Assembly: GCA_011742915.1 (NCBI GenBank)
Contig: JAAQTN010000003.1
Coordinates: 124,001 to 188,000 of the forward strand
DNA: 64,000 nt
Direction of reading: 5' to 3'
Source of the DNA: Billgrantia desiderata
GTDB lineage: Bacteria > Pseudomonadota > Gammaproteobacteria > Pseudomonadales > Halomonadaceae
A program made the translations under genes and the position numbers. Numbering within the stretch: position 1 is the stretch's first letter; each line of letters opens with the position of its first letter. Of the stretch, positions 21,089 through 29,909 are shown piece by piece. Below the pieces are notes generated by a model. It was not told the DNA's origin. It worked only from the letters and a program-made list of their open reading frames with translations, and did no database searches.

Positions 21089-21554
21089 TGGAGAAGCTCC
21101 CTGATGGACCGCCTTGTTTGGAATCGCAACAGCTGAATCGCTACAGCTGCGTCGACAACGCACCACGCCCTGTCCGCATCGGCCCACTCTCAGGCAGGCA
21201 GATGCGGTCAGCATTCAGGTGAGAAACGTTATCGCCCTTGCTCGTGAGGCGAGAGAGTAATCAGGCTTTTGAAATGTGCCAAACGGCCCGGTCGGCCGGT
21301 TGACGGTTACAGTTGGGATACAGGACGTCGTTTCGGCTTACACGCAATCCGCCACAACTCCCGCGGCGACGCGGGTCGTTTCTGAATGCAGGCCATTTAC
21401 GACAAATGGGCGAGCGAATTAACTACAAGGCTTGTAGGAAATCGCTTACACAAATATAAGAAATATAGGGCAAATTGATACACCATTCGCTTCACCTCGA
21501 CGTGCGATGAATGGCATTAGCGGTACGAGAAGAACCAGTAGCCCTCAAACGAAT
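21089..21554. other. Spacer upstream of the T6SS operon, AT-rich, promoter not resolved
   Basis: About 470 bases without a gene, between tssB and the dxs terminator. The part from about 21400 to 21490 is strikingly A+T-rich for this genome and is where a T6SS promoter would be expected. I found no confident sigma-54 site despite the VasH gene: two near-misses have the wrong spacing between the GG and GC elements. The 15-base palindrome at 21423-21437 is the only clear dyad. Confidence 0.6.
21423..21437. promoter_or_regulatory. Perfect 7-1-7 palindrome upstream of tssB (candidate operator)
   Basis: CTACAAG-G-CTTGTAG is a perfect inverted repeat in the AT-rich spacer about 335 bases upstream of the tssB start. 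Its size suits a dimeric regulator. No regulator gene next to it points to a binding protein. Confidence 0.4.
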
Positions 21555-21576
21555 CGGCCGGGCAAAAGCCCGGCCG
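21555..21576 (-). terminator. Hairpin after dxs, probable terminator
   Basis: A perfect 9-base-pair G+C stem (CGGCCGGGC) with a four-base loop lies 23 bases past the dxs stop codon. Reading with dxs, the stem is followed by ATTCGTTTG, so the T tract is weak. It separates the xseB-ispA-dxs operon from the T6SS promoter region. Confidence 0.75.
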
Positions 21577-21598
21577 GTTCCCTTTCCGCGACAAGACC

Positions 21599-23506
21599 TC
21601 AACCCAGGCGTGCACGAATCGCCGCTTCGATACCGGCAGCATCGAGACCGCACTCGGTCAACAGTTCGGCGGGCTTGCCATGCTCGACGAAGGCGTCGGG
21701 CAGGCCCAGGTTGAGCAGCGCAGCCTGCACGCCCTCGGCGGCAAGCAGCTCGTTCACGCCGCTGCCGGCACCGCCGGCTACCGCATTCTCCTCCAGGGTG
21801 ACCAGCAGCTCGTGGTCGGCGGCGGCGGCCAGAATCGCCTCGCGATCGAGCGGCTTCACCGAGCGCATGTTGAGGTGGGTGGCATCAAGGGATGCGGCGA
21901 CCTCGGCCGCCGGACCGTTGAGGCTGCCGAAGGCGAGCAGGGCGACCCGCTTGCCGGGCTCGGCACCGCTCTCGCGGCGCAACTCGGCCTTGCCGATCTC
22001 CAACGGCTCGAGGTGCGAGGGTATCGCCACACCCGGCCCGCTGCCGCGGGGGTAGCGTACCGCGGCGGGGCCCGGATGATGATAGGCAGCGCTGAGCATG
22101 GCGCGACACTCGGCCTCGTCGGCCGGGGCCAGGATCACCATGCCGGGCACGCAGCGCAGATAGGAGAGATCCATGCTGCCGTGGTGGGTGGGGCCGTCTT
22201 CGCCCACCAGGCCGGCGCGGTCGATGGCGAAGGTGACGTCGAGCTCCTGCACCGCCACGTCGTGGATCAACTGGTCGTAGCCGCGCTGCAGGAAGGTGGA
22301 GTAGATCGCCACCACCGGCTTGGCCCCTTCACAGGCCATGCCGGCGGCCAGCGTCACCGCATGCTGCTCGGCGATGGCCACGTCGTAGTAACGGTCGGGA
22401 TACTCCTTGGAGAAGCGGATCAGATCGGAGCCCTCGCGCATCGCCGGGGTAATGCCGATCAGGCGCTGGTCCACGGCGGCCATGTCGCACAGCCACTCAC
22501 CGAAGACGTTGCAATACTTGGGTTTTTTTCTAGCGGGCACCACCGGCGCAGAGCTGGGGGCATCGCCATTCTTTTCCAGCTTGGTAATGGCATGGTAGCC
22601 GATGGGATCGGCCTCGGCGGGCAGGAAGCCGCGCCCCTTGCGGGTCTTCACGTGCAGGAACTGGGGCCCGTCCAGGTCGCGAATGTTGCGCAGGGTCTGG
22701 ATCAGGGTCGGCAGATCGTGGCCGTCGAGCGGGCCGATGTAGTTGAAGCCCATCTCCTCGAACAGCGTGGCCGGGCTGACCATGCCCTTCATGTGCTCCT
22801 CGGTGCGCCGCGCCAGCTCCAGCGCTCCCGGCAGGTGCGACAGCACCCGCTTGCCCTCTTCACGGATGGCAAGGTAGGGCTTGCTGGAGAGAATGCCGGC
22901 CAGGTAGCTGGCAATGCCGCCGACGTTCTCGGAGATCGACATCTCGTTGTCGTTGAGCACCACCAGCAGGTTGGCGTCCAGGTGGCCGGCGTGGGCCAGC
23001 GCCTCGAAGGCCATGCCGGCGGTCAGGGCGCCATCGCCGATCACCGCACAGACGCGCCGCTTGTCGCCGCGGGTGGCAGCCGCCAGGGCCATGCCCAGCG
23101 CCGCCGAGATCGAGGTGCTGGAGTGGCCCACGCCGAAGGTGTCGTAGGGCGATTCGGCGCGCCGCGGAAACGCTGCCAGGCCGCCATACTGGCGAATGGT
23201 CGGCATGGCCTCGCGCCGGCCGGTGAGGATCTTGTGCGGGTAGGCCTGATGGCCGACGTCCCATACCAGGCGGTCGTGGGGCGTCTCCAGGGCATGGTGC
23301 AGCGCCACGGTGAGCTCCACCACCCCCAGGCCGGCGCCGAAGTGACCGCCGCTGCGGCCCACGCTGTAGAGCAGGTAAGCGCGCAGTTCGTCGGCTACCT
23401 GCAGCAGTTGGGCACTGCTCATGGCGCGCAGTGCCGCCGGGGTGTTCAGCGAATCGAGCAGCGGGGTTACCGGGCGCTCGACAGGGATTATGTCGTAGAG
23501 CTTCAT
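21599..23506 (-). CDS. dxs: 1-deoxy-D-xylulose-5-phosphate synthase
   Basis: Dxs condenses pyruvate with glyceraldehyde 3-phosphate, the first step of the MEP isoprenoid pathway, using thiamine diphosphate. The 635 residues match the family (620-640). '[19 protein letters not shown]' lies near residues 53-71 (shown in part), the TPP motif 'GDGALTAGM...LNDN' near 157-187, and the catalytic-Glu region '[15 protein letters not shown]' near 376. It lies 38 bases after ispA, giving an operon that makes the precursor and the farnesyl chain together. Confidence 0.97.
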   Translation of the reverse strand: MKLYDIIPVERPVTPLLDSLNTPAALRAMSSAQLLQVADELRAYLLYSVGRSGGHFGAGLGVVELTVALHHALETPHDRLVWDVGHQAYPHKILTGRREAMPTIRQYGGLAAFPRRAESPYDTFGVGHSSTSISAALGMALAAATRGDKRRVCAVIGDGALTAGMAFEALAHAGHLDANLLVVLNDNEMSISENVGGIASYLAGILSSKPYLAIREEGKRVLSHLPGALELARRTEEHMKGMVSPATLFEEMGFNYIGPLDGHDLPTLIQTLRNIRDLDGPQFLHVKTRKGRGFLPAEADPIGYHAITKLEKNGDAPSSAPVVPARKKPKYCNVFGEWLCDMAAVDQRLIGITPAMREGSDLIRFSKEYPDRYYDVAIAEQHAVTLAAGMACEGAKPVVAIYSTFLQRGYDQLIHDVAVQELDVTFAIDRAGLVGEDGPTHHGSMDLSYLRCVPGMVILAPADEAECRAMLSAAYHHPGPAAVRYPRGSGPGVAIPSHLEPLEIGKAELRRESGAEPGKRVALLAFGSLNGPAAEVAASLDATHLNMRSVKPLDREAILAAAADHELLVTLEENAVAGGAGSGVNELLAAEGVQAALLNLGLPDAFVEHGKPAELLTECGLDAAGIEAAIRARLG

Positions 23507-23544
23507 TGCGATTCGGTCGTCCTGGCTGTCATGCCGTATGGCGG

Positions 23545-24429
23545 CTAGTGGTCGCGCTCGATCATGTAGCGGGCCAGCCGGGCCAGCGGGTCGCCCGCCT
23601 CGCCCAGCGGCGCCAGCGCCGCCAGCGCTTCGTCGGTCAGCTCTTGGGCCCGGCGACGAGCGCCTTCCAGTCCCAGCAGGGCCGGATAGGTCGGCTTGTC
23701 GCGGGCGGCATCGGCACCCGATGCCTTTCCCAGGGTCTGGGTGTCGCCGATGACGTCGAGAACGTCGTCGTGTATCTGAAAGGCCAGACCGAGCGCCTCG
23801 GCGTAGCGATCCAGCGCCGCCACACGGGGATCCTGTTCGGGCACGGCCGTCAGCGCCCCCATGCGTACCGCGGCGCAGATCAACGCGCCGGTCTTGTGGG
23901 CGTGCATGGTGGCCAGTGCCTCGACGTTAGGGTGGCCGCCAACGGCCGCCAGGTCCAATGCCTGCCCGCCCACCATGCCGTCGCGACCGGCGGCCACAGC
24001 CAGCGTGAGAATCAGCGCCGGCAGGCGCGGGTGTGCGGCACGGGCGAGCACTTCGAAGGCCAGGCTCTGCAGTGCATCGCCGGCAAGTATCGCCGTGGCC
24101 TCGTCGAAGGCACGGTGCACCGTAGGCTGACCCCGGCGCAGGTCGTCGTCATCCATGGCCGGCAGGTCGTCGTGCACCAGCGAGTAGGCATGGATCAGCT
24201 CGACGGCGGCGGCCGGGGCATCGAGCGCCTCGTCGCTGGCCCCGAGCGAGCGTCCGGCCAGGTAGACCAGCAGCGGGCGCAGGCGCTTGCCGCCCACCAG
24301 CAGCGCGTGGCGCATGGCGGCTTCCAGGCGCGGTGCCGGCGGCTGGCGCTGCTCGAAGGCGCGCGCCAGGAAGGCATCGACCCGGGCGCGGTCGACCGCC
24401 AGGGTGGCGGAGAGGAAGTCAGTGCTCAC
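23545..24429 (-). CDS. ispA: Farnesyl/geranyl diphosphate synthase (short-chain prenyltransferase)
   Basis: IspA makes geranyl and farnesyl diphosphate from IPP and DMAPP. The two Asp-rich motifs are present: '[10 protein letters not shown]' (about residues 87-96) and 'HDDVLD' (about 221-226), both used to bind Mg-diphosphate, along with 'GGKRLRPLL' near 47. I chose a GTG start overlapping the end of xseB by 11 bases because it gives 294 residues, close to the family's size; the longer in-frame reading runs antisense-like through xseB. The order xseB-ispA-dxs is a standard gammaproteobacterial operon. Confidence 0.94.
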   Translation of the reverse strand: MSTDFLSATLAVDRARVDAFLARAFEQRQPPAPRLEAAMRHALLVGGKRLRPLLVYLAGRSLGASDEALDAPAAAVELIHAYSLVHDDLPAMDDDDLRRGQPTVHRAFDEATAILAGDALQSLAFEVLARAAHPRLPALILTLAVAAGRDGMVGGQALDLAAVGGHPNVEALATMHAHKTGALICAAVRMGALTAVPEQDPRVAALDRYAEALGLAFQIHDDVLDVIGDTQTLGKASGADAARDKPTYPALLGLEGARRRAQELTDEALAALAPLGEAGDPLARLARYMIERDH

Positions 24430-24712
24430 TGTCGTCCTCCGCGCTCGGGGCAGCGAAGGGTTCGAAGTCGATGCCGCCGTCGGGACGCTCGACCAGGGTG
24501 CGCACGCGCAGCTCGGCCTCGTCGAGACGACGCTGGGCATTGCGGGTCAGGCGTACGCCCTGTTCAAAGGCGGCAAGCGAGCCTTCCAGCGTCAGCTCGC
24601 CCGACTCCAGCCGCTCCACCAGCTGCTCCAGTCGCTCTACGGCAGCGGCGAAATCAACCTCGGCTTCATCGCCCGCCATCTCGCCCGTCGCTTGCTTGTC
24701 ACGCTCGGCCAT
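24419..24712 (-). CDS. xseB: Exodeoxyribonuclease VII small subunit
   Basis: XseB is the small helical subunit of exonuclease VII, which degrades single-stranded DNA. The 97-residue protein has the conserved core 'DFAAAVERLEQLVERLESGE' (about residues 20-39) and 'LEGSLAAFEQGVRL' just after it. An acidic tail overlaps the GTG start of ispA. It is the first gene of the xseB-ispA-dxs operon; its promoter must lie in the spacer shared with serA. Confidence 0.94.
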   Translation of the reverse strand: MAERDKQATGEMAGDEAEVDFAAAVERLEQLVERLESGELTLEGSLAAFEQGVRLTRNAQRRLDEAELRVRTLVERPDGGIDFEPFAAPSAEDDSEH

Positions 24713-24979
24713 GACACCCCTACTTGGTCACCGCTGTTTTCAGGAGGCACAGTATACACGCACAGCCCTATACGCACTGCCCCAGGGGTCGTCTGCCCGC
24801 GCCGAGTCACGTGCAGCGCGCTCATCTTCGCGACGCAGCATTTTCATCTTGACGCGTATCGGTTGTGTTAACATGAGCGCCCTGTTCCCAGCCTGAACAC
24901 CGGATGGCACCACCCCGTTTCGGCACCCTCCGGTCTTCCAGCACAGCACGCGGCGTACCAAGAAGGGGTTGATTCGACC

Positions 24980-26230
24980 ATGGCCAAAACGTCCCTGGAC
25001 AAGAGCAAGATCAAGATCCTGCTGCTCGAGGGCGTCCACCAGAGCGCGGTGGACAATTTTCTGAATGCCGGTTACACCAACATCGAGCACCTGCCCACCT
25101 CGCTCGACGAGGCGGCGCTGATCGAGAAGGTGCGCGATGCGCACTTCCTCGGCATTCGCTCACGCACTCAGCTCACCGAGCGCGTGTTCGCCGCCGCCGA
25201 GAAGCTCAATGCCGTGGGCTGCTTCTGCATCGGCACCAACCAGGTCGACCTCAATGCCGCCCTGATCCGCGGCATCCCGGTATTCAACGCCCCCTACTCC
25301 AATACCCGTTCGGTGGCGGAGCTGGTGCTGGCCGAGGCCATCATGCTGCTGCGCGGCATCCCCGAGAAGAACGCTCGCGCCCATCAGGGTGGCTGGCTGA
25401 AGAGCGCCAAGAACTCCCACGAGGCCCGCGGCAAGACCCTGGGCATCGTCGGTTACGGCAACATCGGCGCCCAGCTCTCTGTGCTGGCCGAGTCGCTCGG
25501 CTTCAACGTCATCTTCTACGACGTGGTGACCAAGCTCGGCATGGGTAACGCCAACCAGGTGGCCAGCCTCGAGGAGCTGCTGGCGCGTGCCGACGTGGTC
25601 AGCCTGCACGTGCCCGAGCTGCCCTCCACCAAGTGGATGATCGGCAAGGATCAGCTGGCGCTGATGAAGCCCAGCGGCATCCTGATCAACGCCTCCCGCG
25701 GCAGCGTGGTGGTGATCGAGGACCTGGCCGAGGCGCTCCAGGCCGGCCGTCTCTATGGCGCCGCCATCGACGTCTTCCCGGTGGAGCCCAAGGGCAACGA
25801 CGAGGAGTTCGTCAGCCCGCTGCGCGGCATCCCCAACGTGATCCTCACGCCCCACGTCGGCGGCTCGACGCTGGAAGCCCAGGAGAACATCGGCATCGAG
25901 GTTTCCGAGAAGCTGATCACCTACTCCGACAACGGCACCACCGTGACCTCGGTGAACTTCCCCGAGGTGGCGCTGCCGGCCCACCCGGACAAGCATCGCG
26001 TGCTGCACATCCACGACAACGTGCCGGGCGTGCTTTCCGAGATCAACCGGGTGCTCTCCGAGAGCGGCATCAACATATCCGGGCAGTACCTGCAGACCAA
26101 CGACAAGGTCGGCTACGTGGTCATCGACGTGGACAAGGCCTACGGCGAGCAGGCGCTCGAGGCGCTGCGCAAGGTCAATCACACCCTGCGCGTGCGGGTG
26201 CTCTACTCCGAGACCAACTTCGAGGAGTGA
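24980..26230 (+). CDS. serA: D-3-phosphoglycerate dehydrogenase
   Basis: SerA oxidises 3-phosphoglycerate to 3-phosphohydroxypyruvate, the committed step of serine synthesis. The 416 residues match the E. coli type (about 410). A Rossmann motif 'GYGNIGAQ' lies near residue 157, the catalytic 'NASRGSVV' near 237, 'TPHVGGST' with the catalytic His near 292, and a C-terminal ACT domain (about 340-412) that binds serine for feedback inhibition. A good ribosome site (AAGAAGGGG) precedes the ATG. The gene diverges from xseB across a 267-base spacer. Confidence 0.97.
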   Translation: MAKTSLDKSKIKILLLEGVHQSAVDNFLNAGYTNIEHLPTSLDEAALIEKVRDAHFLGIRSRTQLTERVFAAAEKLNAVGCFCIGTNQVDLNAALIRGIPVFNAPYSNTRSVAELVLAEAIMLLRGIPEKNARAHQGGWLKSAKNSHEARGKTLGIVGYGNIGAQLSVLAESLGFNVIFYDVVTKLGMGNANQVASLEELLARADVVSLHVPELPSTKWMIGKDQLALMKPSGILINASRGSVVVIEDLAEALQAGRLYGAAIDVFPVEPKGNDEEFVSPLRGIPNVILTPHVGGSTLEAQENIGIEVSEKLITYSDNGTTVTSVNFPEVALPAHPDKHRVLHIHDNVPGVLSEINRVLSESGINISGQYLQTNDKVGYVVIDVDKAYGEQALEALRKVNHTLRVRVLYSETNFEE

Positions 26231-26249
26231 GCAAGCGGCTCACCGCGAT

Positions 26250-26278
26250 CAGACCGCCGCGCCTAGCGCGGCGGTCTG
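26250..26278. terminator. Strong hairpin between convergent serA and the next gene
   Basis: A perfect 13-base-pair stem (CAGACCGCCGCGC) with a three-base loop lies 20 bases after the serA stop and directly abuts the end of the minus-strand gene at 26281. A bidirectional terminator is the natural reading, although there is only a short T run (CGTTAAAG) on the plus side. Confidence 0.8.
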
Positions 26279-26280
26279 CG

Positions 26281-26634
26281 TTAAAGGCTCTGAATGTCGA
26301 TGACGTAGCCGATGATCGGGTAGCCGGCCTGCTTGGCCGCCTTCTCGGCTTCCAACTGGGCCTCGAGCTTGGAAATGCTGGTCGAACGGTGCTCGAAGAC
26401 GGTATCGGCTTCCAGCTTGCGCGTCCTCACCGCAAGCCGGACCAGGTGTCCTGTCTTGTAGGACTGCTCGGCTGCCCCCGCCCTGGCGCTGCTCTTCTTC
26501 TTGCCACGTCCCTTGTGTCCGCTCGCCTTGCCGATCGGCAGGTCACGGGCCGGCGACGGCTCGTGGCCGGGCTTCATGAAGGCATCGATCTCGCGCTTGA
26601 TGCTCCGCTCGAACTCGCTCAGTTCGTCGCTCAT
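26281..26634 (-). CDS. Lysine-rich hypothetical protein, function unknown
   Basis: I do not recognise this 117-residue protein. It has an acidic N-terminal helix ('SDELSEFERSIKREIDAFM'), a basic flexible centre rich in Gly, Lys and Ser ('GHKGRGKKKSSARAG', about residues 39-53), then a helical segment with alternating Lys/Glu ('LEAQLEAEKAAKQAG') and a hydrophobic end ('IIGYVIDI'). No signal peptide or membrane helix is seen. The basic stretch could bind nucleic acid. It converges on serA and shares its terminator. Confidence 0.65.
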   Translation of the reverse strand: MSDELSEFERSIKREIDAFMKPGHEPSPARDLPIGKASGHKGRGKKKSSARAGAAEQSYKTGHLVRLAVRTRKLEADTVFEHRSTSISKLEAQLEAEKAAKQAGYPIIGYVIDIQSL

Positions 26635-26720
26635 TCGTCCTCCAATGACAGATGTTCGCGCCCCGTTTGGAACATATCAGAACCTCTCCGCAGAAATTGC
26701 TAACCCAGGTTATGTCCGAC

Positions 26721-26743
26721 AAAAAGCGCCGCGCCTCAGCGCT
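26721..26743 (-). terminator. Possible intrinsic terminator after the racemase-like gene
   Basis: Reading leftward from the stop codon of the gene at 26756, the sequence AGCGC, a nine-base loop, GCGCT, then a run of five T follows. The stem is short but G+C-rich and has the proper T tract. Confidence 0.45.
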
Positions 26744-26755
26744 GACGACGGAACG

Positions 26756-27511
26756 TCAGGAACTCGGCAAGGGAGCCTCGCTCAGCGCCTGCAGGTAGCG
26801 CGCCGGGCCGCCTGACCGTAGCAGCAGTCGCAAGCCCACCCACAGGCTCACCTGATTCGCCGTCAGCACCATCCGGCCAGCCTCGTGCTGCATCGTCTCG
26901 ACCAGCTCCAGGGTGTTGATTGCCGTGTCGGGCACCAGCAGGGGATTGCGCGACGCCCTGTGCTCGCTGGCAAAGTCGCTCACCGCCGTGACGATGTCGA
27001 GCCGGTGGGAGTCGGCCGCGTAGGGGCAGTCCAGCGCCTGCAGATTTTCCACCTTCACGCCACTGTCGTGCAGGAATTGCACCAGTCGTTCCGTGACCGC
27101 TGGCGGGTAGGGGCTCAGCAGGTCGACCCGGGACTGGTCGAGGGCGGCCAGGGCGGCGCGAAATGCCAGAGCGGTACTCGTGACGGGCACGCCGAGCCGC
27201 TGCGAGAGCTCGCGGGACTGGGCGAGAGACCACTCCAACCCACCGATGAAACTGCCGCTGGTGCAGGCCCAGACCACCGCCCGAGCCGCCGAGTCCCTGA
27301 CCAGGGGCTCCCCCACCGCAGCGAGGCGGTCGGTGGCGCCAAGCGCCATCAGGGCGGTGTGTTCATGATGACCATCGCTGATGACCTTGCCCACGGCGAT
27401 GCTCGGCAATCCATTGGCGACAGGGTCGCACTGCCGGTCCAAGCCATACCATTCGTAATCGGGCGGGCCATCCTCGGGTAGCAGGATACCCAGACACTGC
27501 GTGTCTTTCAT
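26756..27511 (-). CDS. Maleate isomerase / Asp-Glu racemase superfamily protein
   Basis: This 251-residue protein resembles maleate cis-trans isomerase and arylmalonate decarboxylase, enzymes that act on small carboxylates with one or two catalytic Cys. The first Cys is present in 'ACTSGSF' (C83). At the second site, where the family has a Cys in an 'SCT' motif, this protein has Asp ('VPDTAINTLEL', D195). It therefore cannot use the two-Cys racemase mechanism. The ATG is preceded by GGGAGG; an adjacent in-frame TTG is less likely. It diverges from a DMT-type exporter, which hints at a shared small-acid or amino-acid substrate. The substrate is unknown. Confidence 0.75.
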   Translation of the reverse strand: MKDTQCLGILLPEDGPPDYEWYGLDRQCDPVANGLPSIAVGKVISDGHHEHTALMALGATDRLAAVGEPLVRDSAARAVVWACTSGSFIGGLEWSLAQSRELSQRLGVPVTSTALAFRAALAALDQSRVDLLSPYPPAVTERLVQFLHDSGVKVENLQALDCPYAADSHRLDIVTAVSDFASEHRASRNPLLVPDTAINTLELVETMQHEAGRMVLTANQVSLWVGLRLLLRSGGPARYLQALSEAPLPSS

Positions 27512-27625
27512 CAATACCTCCCGGTCGCTGGGAATGGAAATGTCGGCCGGTTAGACGCGACAGCCCTTGCTGTGCTAATCATTTCTTTTCAAAACGTATA
27601 CTGCCGCCTTCACAAGGAAAAGTGC

Positions 27626-28525
27626 ATGCCGACTAGCGCCGCCTACCTGATCGTAGTGCTGGTGTGGGCCACCACGCCACTGGCCATCAAGTGGAGCGCC
27701 GAGGCGGGAGCGCCCGTAGGCAGCGTGCTGCTGCGCATGGCGATCGCCTTGCTGGCGGGGCTTGTGGTGCTGGTGGCAATGCGCCGCGGACTGCGCAGGG
27801 ACCGGCACGCCATGGCCAGCTACGCGGCAGCGGTTCCCGGGGTATTCGGGGCCATGGCCTTGAGCTATCACGCCTCGATGACGCTGCCCTCCGGCATGAT
27901 GTCGGTGATCTTCGGCATGGCACCGCTGATCTCGGGGCTGATCCTGCAGCTGCTGCCCGGCGCCGTGAAGCTGCGTCGCTGGCACTGGTTCGGCTGCACC
28001 CTCGGCCTGGCGGGGCTGGGCGTGGTGTTTGCCGACAGCCTGGTGCTGGGCAGCGACCAGTTGCCGGCCCTGCTGATGATGGTCATTGCCGTGACCCTGT
28101 TCAGCGGCAGCGGTATCGCCGTGCAGCGGGTGGCGGCCGGGCTCGGCCCACTGGAGCAGACCCTGGGCGCGCTGGCCCTGAGCCTGCCCTGTTTCTTCAT
28201 CCTGTGGCTGGCCAGCGGCGAGCCCATGGCGATACCGCTCAGCACACGCGGCCTGTGGTCGGTGATCTACCTGGCGCTGTTCGGCTCGCTGCTGGGCTTC
28301 CTCTGCTATTTCCTGATCCTGTCGCGGCTCTCGGCCGCCAGCGTGGCCCTCGTCACCTTGATCACCCCGGTGCTGGCGCTGGGCCTGGGTATGACGCTCA
28401 ATCAGGAACAGCCATCGTCCTCCATGCTGGCGGGAGCGGTGCTGATCCTGGTGGCGCTCGGCGCCTACCTGTTCGGCGACCGCCTGGCTCGACTGAAGGC
28501 CGAGCGTGAGGCCATGCCCTCCTGA
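27626..28525 (+). CDS. DMT-superfamily (EamA) transporter
   Basis: This 299-residue integral membrane protein has about ten transmembrane helices arranged as two EamA halves, typical of exporters for amino acids and metabolites. It opens with 'AAYLIVVLVWATTPLAIKW', the standard EamA start where a Trp-Gly/Ala-Thr/Ser turn faces the pore. I chose the ATG at 27626, preceded by AAGGAAAAG; upstream in-frame residues are not conserved. A -10-like TATACT lies at 27597. It diverges from the racemase-like gene. The substrate cannot be named. Confidence 0.88.
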   Translation: MPTSAAYLIVVLVWATTPLAIKWSAEAGAPVGSVLLRMAIALLAGLVVLVAMRRGLRRDRHAMASYAAAVPGVFGAMALSYHASMTLPSGMMSVIFGMAPLISGLILQLLPGAVKLRRWHWFGCTLGLAGLGVVFADSLVLGSDQLPALLMMVIAVTLFSGSGIAVQRVAAGLGPLEQTLGALALSLPCFFILWLASGEPMAIPLSTRGLWSVIYLALFGSLLGFLCYFLILSRLSAASVALVTLITPVLALGLGMTLNQEQPSSSMLAGAVLILVALGAYLFGDRLARLKAEREAMPS

Positions 28526-28548
28526 GCCGACATGAATCCCGGCTTTGC

Positions 28549-29790
28549 CTAGAATAAGGTCTGCATCACCTCGACCACTTCCAGCCGCTCATCGACGCGG
28601 CAAACCCGCCGCCACTTGTCGAAGGTCAGACAGGGATGTGATGCGCCGAAGGCGACGATGTCGCCGACCCGCACCCTGCCGTTGCCCACCTCGGGCTCAT
28701 CTTCGTCCTGAGGCAGATGCACGAAGGCGTGCTGATCCATCAGCTTGGTCACGCGCCACCCAGCCACCGAAAGCGTGCGCCCCGGTCGCTCGTCGCCTTC
28801 GCGGTAGCGGCGCAGCGGCTCGGGCAACTGGTCGTGGCCGATGTCGCGCTTGCCCATGCCGACGATGGCCAGCCCCGGCTCCGGCAGCGACAGCACCTGG
28901 GCGAACACTTCGAGCGCCGGCTTGAGCCCGCGCTCGAGTTCCGGCCGGCGTCCGAGGATGTCATGCTGGGCCTGACGATAGATGCCGTGGTCGTGCACCA
29001 CGTAGCAGCCGGGGCGCAGCACCGGCACGAACTGCTTCCCCAGATGCGCCTCACGGAACACCTCGGCGATCATGTCATACCAGGCCGAGCCGGACGCAGT
29101 AATCAGCGGCTGGGGGCTCTCGATCAGCGCGTCCTTGTCCAGCGCCTGGGCCGCTTCCACCAGCTGCCAGGCGTAGGCGCGCACGGCACGCTCGGGCTCG
29201 TTGCCGTGCACCACCCCTTCGTAGCCTTCGAGCCCGCAGAGCACCAGCGCCTGCTCGCTGTCGATGCGCTCGGCGAGCGCCATCACATCGTCGGTATCGC
29301 GGCAGCCGCAGCGCCCACCCGGCACGCCCAGCTCGATCAGCACCTGGAGACGCAGGCCGCGAGCGGTGAAGTAGCGTGCCAGCTGGTCGGCGTTCGCGAC
29401 GCTGTCGACCACACAGTAGAAGTCGGCGCCCGCCTCGATGAGCTCGGCGACGATGGCCATGTTGGCTTCGCCGACGAGCTGGTTGGCCATCAGCAGACGG
29501 TTGATGCCGTGGCGGAAGGCTGCCCGACACTGCGGCGCGGTAGCCAGGGTGATGCCCCAGGCACCGGCGGCAAGCTGACGCTGGAACAGCTCGGGGCACA
29601 TGGTGGTCTTGCCGTGCGGGGCCAGCCGCGCGCCGTGGTCTTCGCAAAAACGCTGCATCCAGGCCAGGTTGTGGGCCAGCGCCGGCTCGTGGATCACCGC
29701 CGCCGGCAGACTGACGCCCGACAGCAGGCTGGTCCCGACTTCCGGCATGCCTTTGTGCTGGGTCTCGAGGTCGGAAAACGTGTGGTTCAT
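28549..29790 (-). CDS. D-serine dehydratase / D-threonine aldolase-like PLP enzyme
   Basis: This 413-residue fold-type III PLP enzyme (alanine-racemase barrel) belongs to the eukaryote-like D-serine dehydratase group. The PLP lysine is in 'PHGKTTM' (K61). Near the C-terminus 'SHPCLTFDKW' carries the His and Cys that hold the catalytic Zn in this family. It probably deaminates or cleaves a D-hydroxy-amino acid. The related DTA family has the same fold, so D-threonine aldolase-type chemistry is an alternative. It diverges from the crotonase-like gene across a 119-base spacer and converges with the DMT transporter. Confidence 0.85.
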   Translation of the reverse strand: MNHTFSDLETQHKGMPEVGTSLLSGVSLPAAVIHEPALAHNLAWMQRFCEDHGARLAPHGKTTMCPELFQRQLAAGAWGITLATAPQCRAAFRHGINRLLMANQLVGEANMAIVAELIEAGADFYCVVDSVANADQLARYFTARGLRLQVLIELGVPGGRCGCRDTDDVMALAERIDSEQALVLCGLEGYEGVVHGNEPERAVRAYAWQLVEAAQALDKDALIESPQPLITASGSAWYDMIAEVFREAHLGKQFVPVLRPGCYVVHDHGIYRQAQHDILGRRPELERGLKPALEVFAQVLSLPEPGLAIVGMGKRDIGHDQLPEPLRRYREGDERPGRTLSVAGWRVTKLMDQHAFVHLPQDEDEPEVGNGRVRVGDIVAFGASHPCLTFDKWRRVCRVDERLEVVEVMQTLF

Positions 29791-29909
29791 GCTTCACTCT
29801 CGCTGGGTGGACACAGGAAGCGCGGCACACCCTCTTTGGTCGCAGAGGTATCGAAATGTGCACGTGTCAGGCTAGTCTGGTGCAGGGCACGTTGCTACAG
29901 GATACGACA

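Noticed and set aside
21289..21486. Possible sigma-54 promoters on the minus strand upstream of tssB (around 21280 and 21468-21486)
   Set aside because: The first has TGGCAC but no GC at the proper distance (12 bases instead of 10). The second has TGG and TTGC but with 11 bases between GG and GC.
24849..24874. TTGACG followed by TAACAT as a serA promoter
   Set aside because: The spacing is only 14 bases; no good -10 lies at 16-18 bases.
28526..28548. Terminator between the convergent DMT and D-serine dehydratase-like genes
   Set aside because: Only 23 bases separate the stops and no clear stem-loop was found.
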